From Anaeromicrobium sediminis (GTDB lineage Bacteria; Bacillota; Clostridia; Peptostreptococcales; Thermotaleaceae): a DNA stretch of 45,655 bases. Where the stretch lies: positions 1 to 45,655 of the forward strand of contig NZ_NIBG01000030.1 in NCBI RefSeq assembly GCF_002270055.1, read 5' to 3'. The notes below the pieces were generated by a model that worked only from the letters and a program-made list of their open reading frames with translations, was not told where the DNA came from and searched no databases. The position numbers and the translations under genes were made by a program. Positions 1 through 9,253 of this stretch are shown here, one piece after another. Position 1 is the first letter of the stretch; each line of letters starts with the position of its first letter.

Positions 1-27
1 TTAAAAATAATAGATGGTTATAAAAAA

Positions 28-70
28 ATTCCTAGTATATAAGATATATTTATCTCTACATACTAGGAAT
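28..70 (-). terminator. Terminator of the spermidine operon
   Basis: The arms ATTCCTAGTAT (28-38) and ATACTAGGAAT (60-70) pair perfectly. On the minus strand the hairpin is followed by a run of seven T. It lies just beyond the speE stop, so the polyamine operon most likely ends here. The rest of 1-116 shows no gene. Confidence 0.8.
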
Positions 71-116
71 TTACTTACTTTATAGTGGTTAACTTGATTT
101 ACAAACTCAGATAGTT

Positions 117-971
117 TTATTCATCTGCACTTTCTAGCATTTCATTAACATAAGTAGGTAGAGCAAAACAACCTACATGTAAATCTGTGTTATAATACTT
201 GGTTTTTAATTCTAGACTATTCCACTGCTCCACTTTTATATCCTTAATAGGGTCAAATTTTTTAGAAGCGAATCCAAATAACCAGTGACCAGATGGATAG
301 GTTGGCATATGGAATTGATAAACTTTGCTTATTGGAAATAGTCTCTTTATTTTTCTATGGGCACGTTTCATTTCATGTGCATCTCTTTCATAATAGGGAC
401 TTTCATGTTGATTAACTAATATGCCCTCTTCTGATAGGGCTTTTGAGCAATTATTATAAAATTCTTCAGTAAATAATCCTTCACCTGGTCCTATAGGATC
501 AGTTGAGTCAACTATTATTAAATCATAAATATTATCCGTATTTTTAACAAATGCTAAGCCATCTTCAAAATACAAATTGACCCTTTCATCTTGTAATTTT
601 GATGAAGTTATAGGTAGATACTTTTCACAAGCCCTCACAACTTGTTCATCTATTTCAACCATATCTATTTGCTCAATAGTATTGTATCTAGTAAGTTCTC
701 TTACTGTACCACCATCTCCTCCACCAATTACTAATACTTTCTTAATATTTGGATTAGTAGCCATAGGTACATGAACAATCATATCATGATATATAAATTC
801 ATCCTTTTCATTTACCATCATTAGTCCATCTAAGGTGAAAAATGTACCAAATTCTTCCGATTCAAAGAAATCTATTTTCTGAAATTCACTTTCCTCTGAA
901 TAAAGTTGTTCCTTTACTTTTATTGAAAATTTAGCATTCTCAGTATGTTCTTCTGTATACCATAATTCCAT
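117..971 (-). CDS. speE: Spermidine synthase
   Basis: This 284-aa protein transfers an aminopropyl group from decarboxylated S-adenosylmethionine to putrescine in the cytoplasm, making spermidine. The dcSAM-binding glycine loop GGGDGGTVREL is at about residues 83-93, and the active-site stretch DSTDPIGP at about 155-162 holds the catalytic aspartates. Length is normal for bacterial SpeE. The ATG has a GGAGG eight bases upstream. It is the last gene of the operon speD, decarboxylase, speE, 12 bp after the decarboxylase. Substrate choice among polyamines cannot be read from the sequence, but the operon context supports spermidine. Confidence 0.95.
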   Translation of the reverse strand: MELWYTEEHTENAKFSIKVKEQLYSEESEFQKIDFFESEEFGTFFTLDGLMMVNEKDEFIYHDMIVHVPMATNPNIKKVLVIGGGDGGTVRELTRYNTIEQIDMVEIDEQVVRACEKYLPITSSKLQDERVNLYFEDGLAFVKNTDNIYDLIIVDSTDPIGPGEGLFTEEFYNNCSKALSEEGILVNQHESPYYERDAHEMKRAHRKIKRLFPISKVYQFHMPTYPSGHWLFGFASKKFDPIKDIKVEQWNSLELKTKYYNTDLHVGCFALPTYVNEMLESADE

Positions 972-983
972 TTTTATTTCCTC

Positions 984-2435
984 CTATATTCCTAATACTT
1001 TAATCCACTTTATTTCAGGGTCTTCCGTTCCTGTTAATATGCTTCCCTTTTCTTTTAGATGTATAATATATTTGATCATTTCATCATCAATTCTTTCTCC
1101 TGGTGACACTATAGGTATCCCAGGTGGATAAGCCATTATTGATTCACCGCTTATCTCCCCTGTACTATCTTCAAGTTTTATTCTTTTTTTATTTGAATAA
1201 AAAGCATCCCTAGGAGAGACTATAACGGAAGGATTTCTAAAGTTCAATTTTATAGGTGCTTTCTTTTCTTTTTTGTATTTACGACTAATATCCTTTAATG
1301 CACCTATGAGTTTATCTATATTCTCTTTAGTATCTCCAACACTTATTATTGCCAATATATTGTTTGAGTCACCAAATTCTACCTGTATGTTATATTCATC
1401 TCTTAGAATATCATATACTTCTATTCCTGTTAATCCTATATTTGTAGTATTTATAGAAAGTTTAGTTTCATCAAAATCATAAACTGAATTTTTATCTATT
1501 AATTCCTTACCAAATGCATAATAACCTTCTATTTTATTAGTTTCATTCCTTGCATATATGCTTAATTCTCTCACCTTATTAAAAATTTCTTTTCCTTCAG
1601 TAGCTAACATTTTCCTCGTTATATCTAAGGAAGTCATTAATAAATAAGAAGCAGAAGTAGATTGTGTTAGATTTAATGTGGTTTTAATAGTTCCTTTATC
1701 CACCAGACCATTATTACTTAATAAAACTGAACTCTGAGTTAAAGATCCTCCAGTTTTATGTAGACTAACAGATGATATATCTGCTCCTAACTTCATAGCA
1801 CCATCTGGAAAATTATCATTAAAGTAAAAGTGAGTTCCATGGGCTTCATCAACTATAGTAACTAATCCATGACTTTTTGCAAGTTCTAGTATTTTTTTAA
1901 GATCAGAAACAATACCATAGTAAGTTGGATTTATTACAAATAGTGCCTTAGCATCTGAGTTTTCTTCTATTGCTTTTTTATAACTTTCTACAGATACACC
2001 TAAAGATATACCTATATGGTCATCAATTTCTGGTTGAACGTAAATGGGATGTGCTCCACTTAGAATTAATGCATTAATTGCTGATTTATGAACATTTCTT
2101 GGAATAATAATTTTATCCCCTTGATGACAAACACTCATAATCATAGCCTGAACTCCAGCAGAAGTTCCATTTACTAAAAAAAATGAATTATCACTAGAAA
2201 AGGCTTCAGCCATTAATTCTTCAGATTCTTTTATAACTCCTATGGGATTTCCAATATTGTCTAAAGGTTTCATAGAATTAACATCTACGCTTAAAGTTTT
2301 TTCACCTAAAAATTCAACTAACTCTTTATTACCTCTTCCTTGTTTATGACCAGGTACATCAAATGGAATTACTTTTTTTTTACTATATTCTAATATTGCT
2401 GTATATAATGGAGTTTCATATTGATTTTTTTTCAT
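984..2435 (-). CDS. Orn/Lys/Arg decarboxylase, PLP-dependent (probably arginine decarboxylase)
   Basis: A fold-type I PLP decarboxylase of 483 aa, the short form close in size to Bacillus SpeA. The Schiff-base lysine is K227 in SVSLHKTGGSLTQSS, and DEAHGTH (about 196-202) supplies the PLP-binding Asp and stacking His. It sits between speD and speE, so it should feed polyamine synthesis, by making either agmatine from arginine or a diamine directly. No agmatinase gene lies in the window, so the substrate stays open (arginine, ornithine or lysine). The chosen ATG is the second of two close ATGs and has GGTGGG upstream. Confidence 0.9.
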   Translation of the reverse strand: MKKNQYETPLYTAILEYSKKKVIPFDVPGHKQGRGNKELVEFLGEKTLSVDVNSMKPLDNIGNPIGVIKESEELMAEAFSSDNSFFLVNGTSAGVQAMIMSVCHQGDKIIIPRNVHKSAINALILSGAHPIYVQPEIDDHIGISLGVSVESYKKAIEENSDAKALFVINPTYYGIVSDLKKILELAKSHGLVTIVDEAHGTHFYFNDNFPDGAMKLGADISSVSLHKTGGSLTQSSVLLSNNGLVDKGTIKTTLNLTQSTSASYLLMTSLDITRKMLATEGKEIFNKVRELSIYARNETNKIEGYYAFGKELIDKNSVYDFDETKLSINTTNIGLTGIEVYDILRDEYNIQVEFGDSNNILAIISVGDTKENIDKLIGALKDISRKYKKEKKAPIKLNFRNPSVIVSPRDAFYSNKKRIKLEDSTGEISGESIMAYPPGIPIVSPGERIDDEMIKYIIHLKEKGSILTGTEDPEIKWIKVLGI

Positions 2436-2480
2436 TCATCGTCCCACCTTTAGAAATAAGAATAGTAAACAATATAACCT

Positions 2481-3296
2481 TTATTTAGTAAGGTTTATAC
2501 CATAAAAGATCTCTGTCATCTCCCTATTAAGTCTTTCAACTATTTCATTCTTATTCTTAATTGATAATTGTGACTCTGATTTTTCGAATAAATAATTATC
2601 AAGATCAATATCTTTAACCTTCATTTTCGTATGGAATATATTTGATTGGTAAATGTTCATATCTATTAAACTATATCTCTCTATAGTTTCATCCTTAATA
2701 TAATCTTGTATAGAATTTATTGAATGGTCTATAAAATGCTTTTCACCATCTATATCCCTTGTAAAGCCTCTTACCCTATAGTCTATAGTTATAATATCTG
2801 AATCAAAACTTCCTATTAGATAATTTAAAGCGTTAAGAGGTGATATGGTGCCACAAGTTGACACATCAATATCTACCCTAAAAGTACTTATATTATTTTC
2901 AGGATGACTTTCAGGATAAGTATGTACTGTTACATGACTTTTATCTAAATGCCCAACAATATTCTCTCTCATAGGAGTTATTATTCCTTTGTTGCAAGAT
3001 GGGTCTAATACGTAAACAGGTACTTCCTCTTCAGATATTAGAAGAGTTACGCTAGCTCCTTGGGGATCATAATCTTGTTTTGCAACATTTAAAACAGATG
3101 CTCCTATAGTATTGGTAACATCCGTTAATATTTTAGTTAGTCTTTCTGAATTATACTGTTCATCTATGTATTCAATATATCTTTTTCTATCTTCTTCAGT
3201 TTCTGTATAACAAATATCATAAATATTGAAACTAAGAGACTTTGTTAAATTATTAAATCCATATAGATTTAGCTTATTATTTTTCAGTTTCGGCAA
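2481..3296 (-). CDS. speD: S-adenosylmethionine decarboxylase proenzyme, long (E. coli-type) form
   Basis: This 271-aa proenzyme makes decarboxylated SAM, the aminopropyl donor for SpeE. It matches the longer E. coli-type class, not the short Bacillus/Thermotoga SpeH class. Self-cleavage to give the pyruvoyl group is expected at K119-S120 in [14 protein letters not shown], and the catalytic Cys is about C148 in [12 protein letters not shown]. The start is TTG with AGAGGG six bases upstream. It is the first gene of the spermidine operon. Confidence 0.93.
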   Translation of the reverse strand: MPKLKNNKLNLYGFNNLTKSLSFNIYDICYTETEEDRKRYIEYIDEQYNSERLTKILTDVTNTIGASVLNVAKQDYDPQGASVTLLISEEEVPVYVLDPSCNKGIITPMRENIVGHLDKSHVTVHTYPESHPENNISTFRVDIDVSTCGTISPLNALNYLIGSFDSDIITIDYRVRGFTRDIDGEKHFIDHSINSIQDYIKDETIERYSLIDMNIYQSNIFHTKMKVKDIDLDNYLFEKSESQLSIKNKNEIVERLNREMTEIFYGINLTK

Positions 3297-3346
3297 TATA
3301 GTCCCTCTTTTCTTTTTAAAATCAGTTCTTTAATATTAGCAAATTA

Positions 3347-3373
3347 ATTATATCTATTTCTCTAAAATGTCAA
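3347..3373 (-). promoter_or_regulatory. Promoter of the spermidine operon
   Basis: On the minus strand TTGACA (3373-3368) and TATAAT (3352-3347) are separated by 15 bp. That is short, but both hexamers are perfect. It lies about 50 bp upstream of the speD start. Confidence 0.55.
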
Positions 3374-3454
3374 TTATATATATTATGTGTTTTATTAATC
3401 AAATGATACAATATGACTTTAAAAACAAAATACAGAATACTTGCAATTAAATAT

Positions 3455-3487
3455 GGGCTTAGGTTATCTCTATAGATACCTAGGCCC
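3455..3487. terminator. Hairpin after the D-2-hydroxyacid dehydrogenase gene
   Basis: GGGCTTAGGTTATC pairs with GATACCTAGGCCC around a short loop. It follows the stop of the gene at 3512-4459 and precedes the speD promoter. There is no strong T-run on the minus strand, so termination may be partial. Confidence 0.5.
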
Positions 3488-3511
3488 AATATTTGTATAA
3501 AATCATTATTA

Positions 3512-4459
3512 TTAATCAATACGAACTTCATTAGATGGTCCACCACTCAAATAATTCCGAACATTATCAATGCATATATTTGTTTTAATCTCTGTTGCCT
3601 CTATAGTATTAAATCCCATATGAGGAGTTACTACCACATTATCTAATTTCAGTAAATCTTCACCACTTTCTATGCTTAAGTTAATCTCATCTAAGCCTGC
3701 TCCAAAAACATTTCTACTTTTTAAAGTTTCATACAGATCATTCTGATTGACTATTTCAGCTCGAGCTGTATTGATGAAAATGGCATTCTTTTTCATCTTA
3801 GCAAAATCCTTCTCTGTAATGAAGTTATGAGTTGACGGTAGTAATGGCATATGAACAGTAACAATATCACTTTCCCTAAAGATTTCATCACAAGATGTAT
3901 ATTTCACATTACATTTCCTAACAATCTCATCCTTAGGACTAGGGTCATAAGCAATAATTTTCATGTTAAATCCATTTGCAATCTCCGCTACTCTGCATCC
4001 AATTGCCCCTGTTCCAATGATTCCAATGGTTTTATTAGACATCTCCATTCCTTGAAATAATCCCCAATTATAGGCTTTTGATTCTTTAACATTACGATCA
4101 GCCTGAGGAACCTTTCTCATAACAGATAACATTAGGCTTATAGCTAATTCTGCAACAGCATTTTTAGCGTATCCTGGCACATTTGTTACAGTAACCCCTC
4201 TTTTATTAGCTTCTCCTATATCCACATAGTCATAACCTGTGGCCCAAAGGGAAATCATCTTTAGATTTGGTAATCTATCTAGGGTACTAGATGAGAAATG
4301 AGTCCATCCACTTACAATAATATGAGCATCTTTTCCTCGATTCAGAGTCTCTTCTTGGTTTTTAGGTGTTCCTGAATATATGTTTAAGTCTCCTAAGCTT
4401 TTTAGTTGATCTATTTGACTCTCATTCATCAAAACATCATCTATAACTACAATCTTCAT
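3512..4459 (-). CDS. D-2-hydroxyacid dehydrogenase family protein
   Basis: A 315-aa NAD(P)-dependent oxidoreductase that interconverts 2-oxoacids and D-2-hydroxyacids. The Rossmann motif GIIGTGAIG is at about residues 146-154. The substrate-binding Arg is R233 (NTARAEIVN) and the catalytic His is H280 (TPHMGFNT). It is a full-length member of the phosphoglycerate/glycerate dehydrogenase group, but the exact substrate cannot be told. It follows the SGNH hydrolase gene by 48 bp on the same strand, probably as the third gene of a GNAT-SGNH-dehydrogenase operon. A second, different member lies at 34871-35827. Confidence 0.88.
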   Translation of the reverse strand: MKIVVIDDVLMNESQIDQLKSLGDLNIYSGTPKNQEETLNRGKDAHIIVSGWTHFSSSTLDRLPNLKMISLWATGYDYVDIGEANKRGVTVTNVPGYAKNAVAELAISLMLSVMRKVPQADRNVKESKAYNWGLFQGMEMSNKTIGIIGTGAIGCRVAEIANGFNMKIIAYDPSPKDEIVRKCNVKYTSCDEIFRESDIVTVHMPLLPSTHNFITEKDFAKMKKNAIFINTARAEIVNQNDLYETLKSRNVFGAGLDEINLSIESGEDLLKLDNVVVTPHMGFNTIEATEIKTNICIDNVRNYLSGGPSNEVRID

Positions 4460-4507
4460 AAACGATCCCCCTGATTCTATTCTCTTATGTGATTCATATA
4501 TACTATT

Positions 4508-5077
4508 TTAATACCTTAAATTAATTAACTTAGCCATTATTTCATTTCCCTTTGAAGTTAGATGAAGTCCATCACTATAATAATCTGATCTATCATCTTC
4601 TCCCATATATTTATTAAAACCTTCATAAAAATCTATTACTTCTACATTAAACTTTTTAGCAAATCCCAGTATCCACTTTCTATACAAAATTAATTTTTCA
4701 TTTACTTCATAAAAATCTGTAGTACTAGACCATTGAATTGGTGCTAGTTGTGGATCTGTTTTTATGGGTATGCCTACAATTGGAACTATATTGTTTTCAT
4801 TAGCCATATGTACCATATTAGATATATTCTCTTGGATTTCATCTAAATCTATACCCATCATAATATCATTTACTCCGCCTAATATGATTACATGGCTTGG
4901 CTTTTCCTTTATAACATGCCTATCAAATCTTAGACACATACCTTCTGTAGTGTCTCCGTTTATCCCTCTATTTACTATATGTACATTATATTTCATAGAT
5001 AAAAGATATGGCCATGCTTCTCTTTGTCTTACACCATATCCATAGGTGATACTATCTCCAATACAAACTATCTTCAT
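4508..5077 (-). CDS. SGNH/GDSL-family hydrolase
   Basis: A 189-aa single-domain esterase-like hydrolase. All four family blocks are visible: GDSITYG (Ser nucleophile, about residue 8), the block II Gly in NRGINGDT, GGVND (block III Asn) and DGLHLTSKG (block V Asp/His). There is no signal peptide, so it should act in the cytoplasm on a small ester or thioester; the substrate is unknown. The start has AGGAGG upstream, and the gene lies 9 bp after the GNAT gene, so the two are co-transcribed. Confidence 0.88.
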   Translation of the reverse strand: MKIVCIGDSITYGYGVRQREAWPYLLSMKYNVHIVNRGINGDTTEGMCLRFDRHVIKEKPSHVIILGGVNDIMMGIDLDEIQENISNMVHMANENNIVPIVGIPIKTDPQLAPIQWSSTTDFYEVNEKLILYRKWILGFAKKFNVEVIDFYEGFNKYMGEDDRSDYYSDGLHLTSKGNEIMAKLINLRY

Positions 5078-5086
5078 TTATTCCTC

Positions 5087-5632
5087 CTAAATGTTCTTAT
5101 AATACTCTTCCTTTGTTAGATTATGGTATAATGTGGTTACTTTTTTATTATCTAATAATTTTAATTCTTCCTTACGCTTGAATATATATTTAAATGGAGA
5201 TTTTTCAATAACTCTCTTTGACCTCATATTATAATCATAATGGGCACACCAAATCAATTCTAAATTCATTTCCTCAAAACCATGTTTAATTAAAGCATTA
5301 GTGGCTTCTGGTACATATCCATTTCCCCAATACTTAGGATTTAGTACGTATCCAATTTCCCTTTGTTTTAAATCTTTCAGTTTTTCATCTGGGGTCCTTC
5401 TATGTATTCCAATACTTCCTATAACCTTATTTTCATCCTTTAACTCTATGGCATATACTTCGTCACTTTCTATAAACATTTTTATTATTTCTTTACTTTC
5501 TTCTTGGTCTTTATGTGGCTTCCATCCTGCATTAGGACCAACCAAATCACTCTTTGCATATTCAAATAAATCATCCACATCTTCATATGTCCATTTTCTT
5601 AAAATTAACCTCTCTGTTTCTAATATACTCAT
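5087..5632 (-). CDS. GNAT N-acetyltransferase, RimJ/RimL type
   Basis: A 181-aa acetyltransferase opening with ETERLILRKW, the usual start of the RimJ/RimL/SpeG-like group. The acetyl-CoA region is IGYVLNPKYWGNGYVPEA (about 92-109). Targets in this group are protein N-termini, amino acids or small amines, and none can be chosen here. It is the first gene of the unit ending at 3512. An extended -10 (TGGTATAAT, minus strand, near 5690) lies upstream. Confidence 0.85.
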   Translation of the reverse strand: MSILETERLILRKWTYEDVDDLFEYAKSDLVGPNAGWKPHKDQEESKEIIKMFIESDEVYAIELKDENKVIGSIGIHRRTPDEKLKDLKQREIGYVLNPKYWGNGYVPEATNALIKHGFEEMNLELIWCAHYDYNMRSKRVIEKSPFKYIFKRKEELKLLDNKKVTTLYHNLTKEEYYKNI

Positions 5633-5788
5633 TTTATCCCCTACCTCTTTCTTAATACATTTGCTTCTTTTTTGTTGAATATATTATACCATCTAATTCA
5701 ACTACAATTCATTTTTCCCTAGTCTTTTTGTTAATAACCAACTTACTTTGTCAAAAGAAATTTTTGGAAATCAATTAACTCCTATACC

Positions 5789-5838
5789 AGCAAATGTCCC
5801 CTTTCCCTTGCGATTCAAGGGAGAGGGGTTTGGTATTT
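5789..5838. other. Strong GC-rich hairpin in the 5633-5940 intergenic region
   Basis: CCCCTTTCCCTTG and CAAGGGAGAGGGG form a 13-bp stem (one wobble) with a 5-nt loop, extended outward by ATACC/GGTAT and AAA/TTT pairs. It lies between divergent genes (GNAT on minus, secreted protein on plus), about 100 bp upstream of the latter, so it is not a normal gene terminator. The rest of the gap is AT-rich, with a weak plus-strand promoter near 5873-5899. Confidence 0.45.
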
Positions 5839-5940
5839 ATATCTGTTTATTGGGATGGAAATATGTGTACCTTGTAATCTTAGTAGGATTTATATAAAAT
5901 GTTATATATGAAAAATTTAATTTAGAATGAGGTGAGAGTT

Positions 5941-6357
5941 GTGAAAGGTATAATGAAAAAAATTGCAATTATATTAGTCCTAATCATGGCATTCGGTACA
6001 GTTGCATTTGCAGCTCAGCCAGAGCTATATAATAACATTAAAGAACGTATTTTATCTATAAAAGATGAATTTATAAAAAAAGATTCCCAATTAGTTTCTA
6101 GCGGAGATGAGGCTATTGAAGATTTACGTGATTATGTAGATGAAGTAGAGAATGAAATTAAAACTGAATTAGGAGAATATGAACAAGCTCAGATTGAAGA
6201 AGCAAAAAAAGTAATAGCTAAAGAAGTTGATAGTGTAAAAGAGCAACTGAATACTGAAAAAGCAGCCTTAACTGAAACAATGAAAGAGGAAATCAAAAAT
6301 AAGGTTCAAAAGGACCTGGATAAAGAGTTAGATAAATTAAATAAAGCCTTTAAATAA
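5941..6357 (+). CDS. Small secreted, charged coiled-coil protein of unknown function
   Basis: About 138 aa. The start is taken as GTG 5941 because AGGTGAG ends four bases before it; an in-frame GTG at 5932 falls inside that Shine-Dalgarno site. The N-terminus has lysines, then a hydrophobic stretch (IAIILVLIMAFGTVAFA), a typical signal peptide cleaved near AFA-A. The mature part is rich in Glu, Lys and Asp with heptad-like spacing and no Cys, predicted to be one long helix or coiled coil. I do not recognise a family. It is monocistronic with its own terminator, and its role at the cell surface is unknown. Confidence 0.75.
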   Translation: MKGIMKKIAIILVLIMAFGTVAFAAQPELYNNIKERILSIKDEFIKKDSQLVSSGDEAIEDLRDYVDEVENEIKTELGEYEQAQIEEAKKVIAKEVDSVKEQLNTEKAALTETMKEEIKNKVQKDLDKELDKLNKAFK

Positions 6358-6367
6358 AGGCTGTGTT

Positions 6368-6401
6368 AAAGGACTATGTTGTTTTCATAACATAGTCCTT
6401 T
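6368..6401. terminator. Terminator between convergent genes
   Basis: AAAGGACTATGTT (6368-6380) and AACATAGTCCTTT (6389-6401) form a 13-bp perfect stem ending in T-rich sequence on the plus strand. It serves the secreted-protein gene and perhaps also the protease gene from the other side. Confidence 0.85.
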
Positions 6402-6469
6402 TTAGTTATAATATAAATACTGATAGCCATGTTATTTAGTTTCTATGATTATGTGAATATGGTGTATTT

Positions 6470-7657
6470 TTATTTTTTTGTTTTATTTATTATAAATATT
6501 TTTCTATTTTTTATAATACTATTTAATTCACCATTTCCTTCTACTTCTCCTAATTCATTTCCAGTTAATAGTTCAAAAGCTCTTTGAGCATCAATTAATC
6601 CAGTTCCCGTAAAAGGGTCTATACCTGATTGCATAATGTCCTTTGAAGATTTACTCAATATATCTTTAATTTCATTTATATCTATATCTGGGTTTTCTGT
6701 CATTAGCATAGCCACAACTCCTGTAACCACAGGTGTTGCCATACTGGTCCCATCCCAAGCCTCATATCCTCCATTAGGTACTGTACTTAGAATCTTTACC
6801 CCTGGAGCTGCTATATCAACACTTTTACCATAGTTTGAAAAATTAGCTTTTTTATTAATTAAATTAGATGCGGCTACTGTATATACTCCATCTAATCCTG
6901 CTGGTACGTATCTATCACAATTTCTACTATCATTTCCTGCTGCTGCAATTACGAATACGCCTTTATCCATGGCATACTCTATTGCCTCTTTTATCTCTTC
7001 ATTTTCCTGTGGTCCACCTAAACTCAGATTAATAATATGTGCCCCTTTGTCAACGGCATACTCTATAGCTTGTGCGATTACACCTATATCTCCAGATCCA
7101 TCTTTATCTAATGCTTTTATAGGAATAATGTTTACATCTAAATCTCCAACAATACCTACTATCCCTTCATTATTATCCTTTTCTGCTGCTATAATTCCTG
7201 CTACATGAGTACCATGACCATTGTCATCCATAGGATCTGGATCATCATTTACAAAATCATACCCTAAATCTACTTTTACTCTATTTTTTAAATCAGGATG
7301 ATTATAATCTATACCTGTATCTATGATAGCCACATTTATATCTCTTTTTTGATCTATTTCATCCCATACAAGGTTACTTTTTGTATATGCCACTGCCAAT
7401 TGAGATTTTGATCCTGGGTCATTTGCATCTATATCTATAACTTGTTCCAATTTATCAATTAAAAAGTTTTTTCCTACAATAATTTTAGTAATAGGCTTTA
7501 TAATACTAATTCTTCTAGAAGGGTCTAATTTTCTAATCTCTTTATTTTTTATAATTCTATTAGAAGATACTTCTGCATTCTTTTCTTTTACAGCACAACC
7601 TGTCATTAACATACATCCAACAAGTGCTATAGAAAGAATCTCCTTATATTTTTTCAT
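6470..7657 (-). CDS. Subtilisin-like serine protease (S8), lipoprotein
   Basis: A 395-aa extracellular protease anchored to the membrane. The signal peptide ends in a lipobox LMTGC with lipidation at C21. The S8 triad is complete: D113 in IIDTGID, H148 in NGHGTHVAG and S305 in GTSMATPV, with oxyanion Asn N242 in AAAGND. Residues 30-100 look like a short pro-region. No extra C-terminal domain is present. Likely roles are general protein degradation outside the cell or processing of surface proteins. It stands alone, with GAGGAG upstream of the ATG. Confidence 0.92.
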   Translation of the reverse strand: MKKYKEILSIALVGCMLMTGCAVKEKNAEVSSNRIIKNKEIRKLDPSRRISIIKPITKIIVGKNFLIDKLEQVIDIDANDPGSKSQLAVAYTKSNLVWDEIDQKRDINVAIIDTGIDYNHPDLKNRVKVDLGYDFVNDDPDPMDDNGHGTHVAGIIAAEKDNNEGIVGIVGDLDVNIIPIKALDKDGSGDIGVIAQAIEYAVDKGAHIINLSLGGPQENEEIKEAIEYAMDKGVFVIAAAGNDSRNCDRYVPAGLDGVYTVAASNLINKKANFSNYGKSVDIAAPGVKILSTVPNGGYEAWDGTSMATPVVTGVVAMLMTENPDIDINEIKDILSKSSKDIMQSGIDPFTGTGLIDAQRAFELLTGNELGEVEGNGELNSIIKNRKIFIINKTKK

Positions 7658-7765
7658 ATAAAAACACTCCTCTGTTTTTTTATCTTATTACACTTTTATT
7701 TTACAACATCTTTGTGGAATAATAATGCCTTAATTATGTGAAAATATGTGAATTTAATAAAAAAA

Positions 7766-7793
7766 ATATAGGTGGTATTGAAACCACCTATAT
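7766..7793 (-). terminator. Terminator of the PfkB kinase gene
   Basis: ATATAGGTGGT and ACCACCTATAT form an 11-bp stem with a 6-nt loop. On the minus strand it is followed by a run of eight T. Confidence 0.88.
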
Positions 7794-7796
7794 CTT

Positions 7797-8750
7797 TTAA
7801 TACACTACTTCTGTCCAATCAATTTCATCTATATGTTTTTTAACATATTCATGGCACATCTTTGGATGTATAGTTTCTTCATGAGATATGGTTATTATGG
7901 ACATGGCTACTGAAAACCTAATGGTATCACGTATATTCATATCGTTTATATATCCATATCCTAAGCCTGCTACGAAAGAATCTCCTGCCCCTGTCACATT
8001 CTTTACGCACGCATTATTAGCCCTTATTTTTCCACACTCTAATCCATTTGAATAATATATGCCATCTTCGTCTAAACTTATAAACACATTCTTAACACCT
8101 AGGTCTAAGAAGTAGTCAGCAGCTTCCTTTAAATCTGCATCTGTCTTAATTTCAAATCCAGCTAACACTTCTGCTTCATGCCTATTTGGCTTTATTGTAT
8201 GAAAATGCTTAATTAGATGTCTAATATTCTTTGCCTTTGCAGCTGAAATAGGGTCTAGTATAAATTTAGTTTTCCCCTTAAAAGTTTCAAGTATATACTG
8301 CAAATTAGTTGGATTATCAGCATCTAAAAAAGTATATTGTGAATTCTCTATAATTTCCCTCTTAGAATCAATGAACTCAAAGTTCATTTCATCAACACTT
8401 TTCATATCTGCTATAGCTGAAACCATCTCTCCATATTCATCTAAAATAGCCATATAAGTTGGAGTTGTTCCATTTTCTAGTATAAGGGATTCACACATGT
8501 CATATCCAATGACCTTTGAATGTTCAAGCATACTGCGTCCCTTTTCATCATTTCCTAATATGGAAATAAATTTAGTATTAACTCCAACACGAGCCATATT
8601 TTCAGCTATGTTTCTACAGACTCCCCCAAATGTAATTTTAATATTTCCTGGCGTAGAATCATATGATCTATATTTAGCACTGCTAAAACCAATAATGTCT
8701 ACAACGGATGCTCCAAATACTAAAATATATGGTTGGTTATAATTATTCAT
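7797..8750 (-). CDS. PfkB-family sugar/nucleoside kinase, pseudouridine kinase-like
   Basis: A 317-aa ribokinase-fold kinase. The N-terminal substrate motif GGVCRNIAENMARVG (about 42-56) and the C-terminal anion-hole and catalytic-base motif VTGAGDSFVAGLGYG (about 246-260) are both clear. The opening ILVFGASVVDIIG and the region that follows resemble pseudouridine kinases more than ribokinase or fructokinase. No pseudouridine glycosidase gene lies nearby to confirm that. Monocistronic, with AGGAGG upstream. Confidence 0.85.
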   Translation of the reverse strand: MNNYNQPYILVFGASVVDIIGFSSAKYRSYDSTPGNIKITFGGVCRNIAENMARVGVNTKFISILGNDEKGRSMLEHSKVIGYDMCESLILENGTTPTYMAILDEYGEMVSAIADMKSVDEMNFEFIDSKREIIENSQYTFLDADNPTNLQYILETFKGKTKFILDPISAAKAKNIRHLIKHFHTIKPNRHEAEVLAGFEIKTDADLKEAADYFLDLGVKNVFISLDEDGIYYSNGLECGKIRANNACVKNVTGAGDSFVAGLGYGYINDMNIRDTIRFSVAMSIITISHEETIHPKMCHEYVKKHIDEIDWTEVVY

Positions 8751-9006
8751 TTTGATTTTCTCCTCCTACCTCTCAACCCTATTTATTTTATCACATTTTG
8801 TCATTTTTAATAGTATTATGTGTTAAAATCTTTAAATTTCCAGCAGTTTAACGTTTAACCAAATATAATTTAATTTCACCTTTGCACTTTCATTTGTATA
8901 TAGGAATAATCTTTAATATTTTATGGTAAATATATACAATATAGTAAATTAGTACCATATTTTTCTTTTCCTCTATACTTTTTTACAAATGGTGGTATAA
9001 TATGAT

Positions 9007-9177
9007 TTATGTGGTTCTCTAAGGAAAAATTGTATTTGTCAATAGCTTAGAGATTATAAAAAGCAGGATATAACCCTACAGGTTAATGAAAGATAACTTA
9101 CTATACCAGTAAACCTTTATCCATATGCACAATGGATTCTTTTATAACAACTGTAGGGTTATACCCTGCTTTTTATA
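9007..9177 (+). ncRNA. Candidate structured small RNA (unidentified)
   Basis: An extended -10 (TGGTATAAT, 8993-9001) would start an RNA near 9007. It then shows a hairpin TCTCTAAG/CTTAGAGA (about 9015-9053), then a long helix of TATAAAAAGCAGG plus TATAACCCTACAG (from 9055) with its complement (about 9150-9176). An internal hairpin ATCCAT/ATGGAT sits inside. The 3' end reads GCTTTTTATAG, like a weak terminator. The loop contains an eight-codon ORF (ATG 9087, MKDNLLYQ). No known riboswitch or 6S consensus fits. It could instead be a 122-bp inverted-repeat (MITE-like) element. The remaining 8751-9253 gap holds only AT-rich sequence and promoters. Confidence 0.45.
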
Positions 9178-9253
9178 GTTTAATTTTCCATTTGTCTATT
9201 TATGTCACATTGAGTTATAATAAGTCCAACAGCTATTATAGGAGAGTGACACA

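Noticed and set aside
577-774. Open frame of 65 codons on the plus strand inside speE
   Set aside because: Antisense shadow of a well-supported gene. The same applies to most short open frames opposite the genes of this window.
8849-8862. Tandem heptamer GTTTAACGTTTAAC
   Set aside because: Too short and at a place without a clear promoter; expected by chance in AT-rich DNA.
9007-9177. 6S RNA or a riboswitch
   Set aside because: The 5' and 3' ends do not form the long rod with a central bubble expected of 6S, and no riboswitch consensus that I know fits.
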